From Butyrivibrio sp. M55 (GTDB lineage: Bacteria > Bacillota > Clostridia > Lachnospirales > Lachnospiraceae), in NCBI RefSeq assembly GCF_900116865.1, contig NZ_FPCD01000005.1:226954-290953 (forward strand): 64,000 nucleotides of DNA. Reading direction: 5' to 3'. A model generated the notes under the pieces. The model was given only the letters and a program-made list of their open reading frames with translations, did not search any database and was not told where the DNA came from. Every line of letters starts with the position of its first letter. The first letter of the stretch is position 1. Below, piece by piece: positions 58,416-64,000 of the stretch. The position numbers and the translations under genes were made by a program.

Positions 58416-61400
58416 TCAACCTTCACATATTTCAAAATACCCTTCAACAGTTTTTTCTATAGATATTCCACCATCAACAAAAAAGTCTTTAACAAATTTA
58501 CTACTTCTTTTGATTAATTTGTCTGTCCCCTTCATCATTTGCTCTTCGAAACTTTCTAATCTATTATGAGCTCTTCCTATTTTAGTAATCCATCGGCTTA
58601 TAGCATCTCTTCCAGCTCCATTTTTCCTCGCCCTTGCTAAATTTTTATCAGCAATCTCTGCTTCTCTAAACAAATGCTGATACTCTTCTGAATTCCCCGA
58701 CAGCTCAGCAAATCGTTTACTTCTATATTTTGCTCCCTTAGTTTTTACTAAAATATCTGTTCCTTCTGACATTCCAGTTATAACTGTATTTTTTGCAAAA
58801 TCTCCAACAACATTATCAAATGATATATTTTTTCCCTTCCATAAATCTGTAACTTCTTCAAAAAAAGTGTCTGAAATAGCTCCAGATACCACTTTGTATC
58901 CAGTATTTAACAATTTTGCATTTTTTACACCTTCTTTTACAAAAGCGTAATCTCCTATGGCTCCAGCCGCTGCACCTGATGCAGTTGATAGAACTACTTC
59001 TCCCCAATCCACATTTGTTCCGTTAATGGCTATCTGATTCCCCATATCTGTTAATGCGCCTGATATAGCACCACCCAAAACAGGATTACCAGTTATAGAA
59101 AAAGCAACTCCTGCAACAACACCTGTAGCCATAAGCGCTACACCAAGCACTTCTTTATTGTCATTAATCCACTTTCCTACGGGACTATTGCCAATTTTAC
59201 TATTAATCTTATCCTGAGTTTTATGAAGGAAATCTCCTGCTTCAGCAATCCACTCACCAAATAAACCATCACGATCTACATATCCTAAAGGACTTTCCCA
59301 ACAATATAGGTAATGATTTATTGTTTTTGGAAAAGCTATAATCCCTTTTACCAAATCCTCAGACTGAAATCTACCTGTGTTTGCATTATAGAATCTCGCC
59401 TGCGCAAACTTGAGTCCTGATACTTCATCTTCCTGATAGCCTGTAAATGCAAACGGCTGGATGATATTGCCCTCCTTTGTATAGCCATGCTTCTTTTGCT
59501 TTCCTGTAAATGGATCAATATTTCTTCCAAAATCATCGAAAGCATATGCACTTACGGCAACTCCATCTGTACCTGTCATGTACATAGGTGAGCCAAGTTC
59601 GTCCTGAAGGTAATAGTAGCTGTTTCCTTCCTTTAACATTGATACTACGTTGTTGTCATATACAAAGCTTTCTTTCTCGCCGTTTACCGTGCGTTCAAGA
59701 AGGTTATAATAGCCTCTTGAAAGATCACAGAGATACTCGATTTTTTCTTCCGTTCTCGTCGATGTTACTCGTATGCCCAAACCATTATACTGATTTTCAA
59801 GCTCTCCATTCTTTGCATCAACTACTTTTGAAAGCATATTTGTAGCATCGAAAATAAAGGTCTTCTGAAGGAGACCATCGATATATTCTTTTGTCTGGTT
59901 ACCACGCTTATCGTAAGCATAGTTCTTCTTTATTGCCTGACTACTATTAAACTCGTTTGTTTCTATAAGCCTGTCAAGGACATCGTATACATACATTGTC
60001 TTTGTTTCAGCTTCAACAAGACTTGTCCTGTTTCCAAAGGCATCATACTCGTACGCTGACTTTATTATTCCGTTAAATGAAGACTCCTTAAGCCTTCCAA
60101 GTACGTCATATCCATATGTGTACTGACCCGAAACCTTATCAAGTCCTCGTCTGTCTCTATTGATTTCACCTATAAGTCCTGCATTATTGTATGAATAGAA
60201 ATACTTATCTAGAACACCTTCTTTATCGCTGCTTACCATACTCTTAAGGTTACCTCCAGGCAAGTACTCATAAGCCTGCTTTATGCTGTTTGGTAAGAGT
60301 TTCTCTGTAAGTCTTCCGATTTCATCATATGCGTAAGTTGTCTTATCATTTCCGCTTACAATGCTTTCAAGCTGAAGTTTATCATTATAATTATATACAG
60401 CTTCTTTTCCGTCAGGATATACTAGCTTTGTTCTTTCACCTGTAGCGCCATACTCATATACTACAGTCCTGTTCTTAAAATCTGTTACCTTTGTAAGACG
60501 TCCAAGAACATCGTTCTCAAGAGTTGTCTTTCCAAGCCAGTCATTTATCTCGTTAAGCTGATTAAGCTCATTATACGCAAATGCTACTGATCTTCCGTCT
60601 GAATATGCGACGTTTGATACACTTCCCAAAGCGTTATAGCTATAAGTTGTCCTATAGTTATCCCTGTCAGTCTTTGCAAGAAGTCTTCCGTATTGGTCGT
60701 ATTCATATGCTTCAACTTGACCAAGAGCATCTGTTACGCTTGTAATCTGACCCGAAAGATTATACGAATATATCGTTACACGTCCATCTTTTCCAACTGT
60801 AGGGAATACGTCTCCTGACTTTTCTTCATTACTTACAAGCCCTTCTACTCTGTGCACGCTCTTAAGGTTATCAAGAGCATCATAAGTATAGGCAGTCTCA
60901 TTTCCAAGAGCATCTACTACGCTCTTAAGACGACCTGTAGCTGTATATGTATAAAGAGTTGTACTATTTCCGTCAATTACCTTTGTAGCTCTTCCAAGTG
61001 CATCATACTCATATTCAACACATCTTCCGTCTGAGCCTGTTACTTTATTTACTCTGCTTAAGGCATCGTAACCATAGTTAATCTCATAACCGTCAGCAAA
61101 TTTTCTTGTCTTTACTCTTCCTGCTTCATCATATGTAAGTTCCTGCTCTGTCACACCACAGAAGCTTACTGATGTAAGTCTTTTTCCGTCTGTATAAGTA
61201 AATCTGCGCACCCTTCCAGCTGCATCAGTGATCGAATCTATAAGATCCATTTTGGTGTATTTGTAAGATACTTCATTTCCAAGTGCGTCCGTTTCCTTTG
61301 TCACTCTGTTCAAAAGGTCATACTCACGCTTTGAAACGTTTCCGAGAGTATCTGTAACTTCCGTAACATTTCCAGCTTCGTCATATGTATAGCCTGTCTT

Positions 61401-63917
61401 ATGGCCGAGAGCATCTGTCTCTTCGGTCACTCTGTTAAGGGCATCATAAACATAGCTCTTTACCCTGACATCGCCAAGATACTCAGCCGTTACATTTCCG
61501 TTCTTATCATAATCATAACCTGTTGTTCTTCCCTCAGGGTCTGTGACTTTAATAAGTCTCATAAGAGGGTCGTACTCATACTTTATCCTGCCGCCGTTTG
61601 GAAGTGTTACAAGTTCCTGTTTTCCCATCACATTATAGGTTATTTCGGTACTTCTTCCCTCTTCGTCGGTTAACTTTGAAACCCTTCCCATGATATTTAT
61701 GTCATAACATTTAATAGTTCCGTCAAAATCCTTAACAGATGTCACTTTTCCAGACTTATCATATCGGTATTCCCTTGTATTTCCGAGGGCATCTGCCACC
61801 TTTACGATTCTGTCAGCGTTGTCGTACTCAAATGTAGTCTTAGCACCGTCAGCAGAAACTGTTTCTACGACACGGTTAAGTTCGTCATACTTATAGCTCG
61901 TCTTTACCCCGTCAGGATCTGTTACTGTAGCAACATTTCCTCTATCATCGTAAGTAAAGCTTGGCCCTATTCCTCTATCGTCAAAGATTGCTTTTATATT
62001 CCCTTCACTGTATGCAAATATACGGGCATTTCCTCCGGGAGCTGCAATCTCTTTTATTGTGCCATTTTTATTATAAAAATATTTGTATGTATCATCTCTC
62101 GGTCCTTTTACTGTATGAAGCTTTCCGTCTGCCCTGTAGGTAATGTTGGTCTTATTTCCAAGTGCATCAATAACCTGTGTTACATGACCTCTGTTATCAT
62201 AAGCGATTTTGGTCGTATTGCCGTTCTTATCGGTAAGACTTGTTTTAAGATTCATACCATTGTATGAATAAGTTTCCTTACCATCATAGTAGGCTGTCTC
62301 GATATGCCTTCCAAAGTCGTCATGGGTATAGGTAACCTCATTGCCGTTTCTCTCAGTTGCTACGATATTTTTATCTTCATCATTATATTCGTAAGTCATG
62401 AAAGTATTATCAGGGAAACTCTGCCTCTTAATGCGTCCCTGATTGTCATACTCATTTGTAACTGCCGTAATTCCTCTGGGATTTACTACATCCTTGATCC
62501 TTCCATCTTCCGTGTATGTAAACTTCCTTACTGCTCCGTCAGCTTCTTTTATCTCTGTAAGCCTGTCATCGTCATAGGCATAAGAAACACACCTGCCCGC
62601 CTGATCGGTAACAGATGTCATAAGAGTAACTCTTGTTTTCCCAAGTTCATTGAAGATACTCTTTACAAGATACTCAAATGTAAGAGTATTTCCGTTCTTG
62701 GTACTTATATGTGTAACACAATATTTGCCGCCAAAGATATCGTATGTAAAAGATACATTGTCTCCGTCAATATCTCCAAGCGCTACAAGATATCCCCTGT
62801 CATCAAATCTCTCATATGTGCCGTCATCCTGAGTAATGACATAGCCGCCTGTGAGCTTTTCAAGAAGTCCCGGTTCGCCCTGAGTCTCGAAATAAAGATC
62901 TTTGTCATATACATCATCGATCTTTTTATACTCGCCTTTACTTCCGTCAGACTTTTCTATCGTTATTATTCCGTCTTCTTCCACAATGCGCTTTTCAAAA
63001 GTATGCTTCCAGCCTTTTCCGAGACGTCCGCCCTTTTTGTCCATTGCATTATAGAATCTTCCAAACGAAAGAGGATATCTACCTCCAAGTTCAATATCAA
63101 CGTGTTCGTTTATGTAGTTTCCGCTGCACATGTCCACAGGGTCGTATGCCTGAATTGAACAAAGCACATTAACGCCAAGCTTGTCTACAAAGCTTCCCGA
63201 GCCTTCTGCTCTATTTACACTGTCCTCAAGAAAATCTTCAAGCCTTTCGATAACGCCCATCTCAATGTTTCCGTCACCATTTACAAGCATACCCTTGCAA
63301 CTTCTAAGCTCTTCGATCTCCTGTTTTAATTTACCTATTCTATAAGGAAAACTAACAGATGAAATCTTGGCAGACTGCTGATTATCGAAGTTGGTGAACC
63401 TGTTAATAAGGTCAAGAATCATTCCGTCTTTTGATGCATTTCCACAAAGATTCCCGTAAGCATTTGATGCCATAAAGAAGTCATATTCATCGCAGTTTCC
63501 GTACTTACTTCCAAACCTGCTGTGAATATTATCCTTTAAACACTCCATGCCGGTTGCCCATGTTTTATAAGTAGAAGCACAGCCGTGAAGTTCTATGTTA
63601 AGTCCTTCAAGAACGATCGTGCTTATCTTGGCATCATCAGCTTCATCAACCGCAGCTTTAAAGCCTTTTACATAATCCGTAAGAAGCGCTCTAAAATCCC
63701 TTTCAATCCTTAGTATTTCATCAAGCTTTGCCTGCTCTACTGTTCCTACAAGGAGTTTTGCCTTATCAGCACTCTTTCCTTCCCAGTTTGCTTCACCAGT
63801 AAAGCTGTCCTGCGCTCTCTTATGAGCTGCAGCTTTTTCTTCATATTCATCAATAGCAGAAAAAAGGTCACTTATGTAAGCATTGAATTCCGCCATGTTT
63901 ATCCATTTATTTTCCAT
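58416..63917 (-). CDS. Full-length Rhs/YD-repeat polymorphic toxin with WXG-like N-terminus
   Basis: This 1833-residue protein has no signal peptide. Residues 1-250 are helical with a WXG-type motif (GEANWEGKSA, Trp45-Gly47), typical of type VII secretion substrates. A DUF6531-like entry (DPVDMCSGNYINEHVDIELGG from 259) is followed by some 1100 residues of YD repeats forming the Rhs shell. The RHS core ends at about residue 1552 (QARFYNANTGRF, SPLGYVDRDG). The 280-residue tip has a glycine-rich hydrophobic stretch (ATGVVAGVAFSITGNPVLGG) and a charged C-terminal part (HLFREAEIADKNLARARKNG, ending EGYFEICEG). The ribosome site is AAGAGGG. The toxin is probably delivered to neighbouring cells. 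The tip's activity is not recognised. Confidence 0.93.
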   Translation of the reverse strand: MENKWINMAEFNAYISDLFSAIDEYEEKAAAHKRAQDSFTGEANWEGKSADKAKLLVGTVEQAKLDEILRIERDFRALLTDYVKGFKAAVDEADDAKISTIVLEGLNIELHGCASTYKTWATGMECLKDNIHSRFGSKYGNCDEYDFFMASNAYGNLCGNASKDGMILDLINRFTNFDNQQSAKISSVSFPYRIGKLKQEIEELRSCKGMLVNGDGNIEMGVIERLEDFLEDSVNRAEGSGSFVDKLGVNVLCSIQAYDPVDMCSGNYINEHVDIELGGRYPLSFGRFYNAMDKKGGRLGKGWKHTFEKRIVEEDGIITIEKSDGSKGEYKKIDDVYDKDLYFETQGEPGLLEKLTGGYVITQDDGTYERFDDRGYLVALGDIDGDNVSFTYDIFGGKYCVTHISTKNGNTLTFEYLVKSIFNELGKTRVTLMTSVTDQAGRCVSYAYDDDRLTEIKEADGAVRKFTYTEDGRIKDVVNPRGITAVTNEYDNQGRIKRQSFPDNTFMTYEYNDEDKNIVATERNGNEVTYTHDDFGRHIETAYYDGKETYSYNGMNLKTSLTDKNGNTTKIAYDNRGHVTQVIDALGNKTNITYRADGKLHTVKGPRDDTYKYFYNKNGTIKEIAAPGGNARIFAYSEGNIKAIFDDRGIGPSFTYDDRGNVATVTDPDGVKTSYKYDELNRVVETVSADGAKTTFEYDNADRIVKVADALGNTREYRYDKSGKVTSVKDFDGTIKCYDINIMGRVSKLTDEEGRSTEITYNVMGKQELVTLPNGGRIKYEYDPLMRLIKVTDPEGRTTGYDYDKNGNVTAEYLGDVRVKSYVYDALNRVTEETDALGHKTGYTYDEAGNVTEVTDTLGNVSKREYDLLNRVTKETDALGNEVSYKYTKMDLIDSITDAAGRVRRFTYTDGKRLTSVSFCGVTEQELTYDEAGRVKTRKFADGYEINYGYDALSRVNKVTGSDGRCVEYEYDALGRATKVIDGNSTTLYTYTATGRLKSVVDALGNETAYTYDALDNLKSVHRVEGLVSNEEKSGDVFPTVGKDGRVTIYSYNLSGQITSVTDALGQVEAYEYDQYGRLLAKTDRDNYRTTYSYNALGSVSNVAYSDGRSVAFAYNELNQLNEINDWLGKTTLENDVLGRLTKVTDFKNRTVVYEYGATGERTKLVYPDGKEAVYNYNDKLQLESIVSGNDKTTYAYDEIGRLTEKLLPNSIKQAYEYLPGGNLKSMVSSDKEGVLDKYFYSYNNAGLIGEINRDRRGLDKVSGQYTYGYDVLGRLKESSFNGIIKSAYEYDAFGNRTSLVEAETKTMYVYDVLDRLIETNEFNSSQAIKKNYAYDKRGNQTKEYIDGLLQKTFIFDATNMLSKVVDAKNGELENQYNGLGIRVTSTRTEEKIEYLCDLSRGYYNLLERTVNGEKESFVYDNNVVSMLKEGNSYYYLQDELGSPMYMTGTDGVAVSAYAFDDFGRNIDPFTGKQKKHGYTKEGNIIQPFAFTGYQEDEVSGLKFAQARFYNANTGRFQSEDLVKGIIAFPKTINHYLYCWESPLGYVDRDGLFGEWIAEAGDFLHKTQDKINSKIGNSPVGKWINDNKEVLGVALMATGVVAGVAFSITGNPVLGGAISGALTDMGNQIAINGTNVDWGEVVLSTASGAAAGAIGDYAFVKEGVKNAKLLNTGYKVVSGAISDTFFEEVTDLWKGKNISFDNVVGDFAKNTVITGMSEGTDILVKTKGAKYRSKRFAELSGNSEEYQHLFREAEIADKNLARARKNGAGRDAISRWITKIGRAHNRLESFEEQMMKGTDKLIKRSSKFVKDFFVDGGISIEKTVEGYFEICEG

Positions 63918-63922
63918 AAGTA

Positions 63923-64000
63923 TTAACCCTCTTCCCTATCTATTTTTGCGGCAATATCAATATCTGTTTCAACTATCTTGCCGGTACTTTTATCCAGAAG
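63923..64000 (-). CDS. C-terminus of an upstream gene (partial)
   Basis: The minus-strand frame reads LLDKSTGKIVETDIDIAAKI followed by DREEG and TAA at 63923-63925, only 5 bp before the rhs start codon. It is the last 25 residues of a gene that lies outside the window and is likely cotranscribed with rhs. Type VII-secreted Rhs genes often follow small secretion-partner genes, but this fragment is too short to identify. Confidence 0.6.
   Translation of the reverse strand, partial: LLDKSTGKIVETDIDIAAKIDREEG

Noticed and set aside
58416..62800. Regularly spaced similar segments that could suggest a repeat array such as CRISPR
   Set aside because: The periodicity is that of YD-repeat codons in an open frame; the units are degenerate and there are no uniform spacers.
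62304..63158. 284-codon plus-strand open frame opposite the rhs gene
   Set aside because: It mirrors the repeat coding sequence; composition and Cys/Ile-rich content are those of an antisense shadow.

Overview
The window looks like a Gram-positive anaerobe of the Lachnospiraceae type (Butyrivibrio/Pseudobutyrivibrio-like). This is inferred from AGGAGG-type ribosome binding sites, moderate GC with AT-rich accessory stretches, a WXG-headed Rhs toxin rather than a Gram-negative one, and the style of the glycan genes. No rRNA, tRNA, CRISPR array, transposase or phage gene was recognised. Every gene I accept is on the minus strand, so the window is read from right (64000) to left (1).

Region A (63.9 kb down to 46.7 kb) is a polymorphic-toxin island. 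It opens with an intact 1833-residue Rhs/YD-repeat toxin carrying a WXG-like N-terminus and a variable tip. Downstream lies a stack of older tips. There are two Rhs C-terminal cassettes whose 5' ends are cut off (50428-52581 and 55367-57439). Two short stubs remain from toxin C-termini (54306-54404 and 49691-49769). A large set of small membrane proteins, probably immunity proteins, forms two paralogous families (short N-terminal hydrophobic region plus a PH-like beta domain) and a separate four-helix/two-helix pair module. A 961/962-bp block and a 1.07-kb Rhs-core block are each present twice, which records tip exchange by recombination. Almost every candidate immunity protein is membrane-bound and the tips contain glycine-rich hydrophobic stretches, so I infer that the toxins act at the membrane.

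Between the two regions sits a 245-bp nested inverted repeat (46482-46726). Next to it is a near-consensus sigma-A promoter (TTGACC, 17 bp, TATAAT) that starts the glycan genes.

Region B (46.4 kb to 1) is one long surface-glycan cluster of about 37 genes, many overlapping by 1-17 bp. It begins with nonulosonic-acid genes: ATP-grasp ligase, a cytidylyltransferase fused to a complete PLP decarboxylase domain, PseI-like synthase, PseG-like hydrolase, a GT2, and a glycosyltransferase with the sialyltransferase ED-G and HP motifs. It continues with an ABC flippase, an acyltransferase-3, several GT-C-like membrane proteins with GtrA and GtrB partners, a WecE-type aminotransferase with a GNAT, and an O-antigen polymerase/ligase-like protein. 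A PglF-type dehydratase, DegT aminotransferase, PglC-like phosphoglycosyl transferase and ATP-grasp enzyme form an initiation module. TviB/TviC-like genes for UDP-HexNAcA follow, then four GT4 enzymes, two cytoplasmic deacetylase-like proteins and a formyltransferase. The far end holds two asparagine-synthase-like amidotransferases, a free acyl carrier protein, an FkbH-type protein, a VOC protein, an MBOAT acyltransferase and an SGNH partner.

Together region B appears to make a lipid-linked, heavily decorated acidic oligosaccharide or polysaccharide carrying a pseudaminic-acid-like sugar, amidated uronic acids and possibly glyceryl (or related) acyl groups delivered from an ACP.
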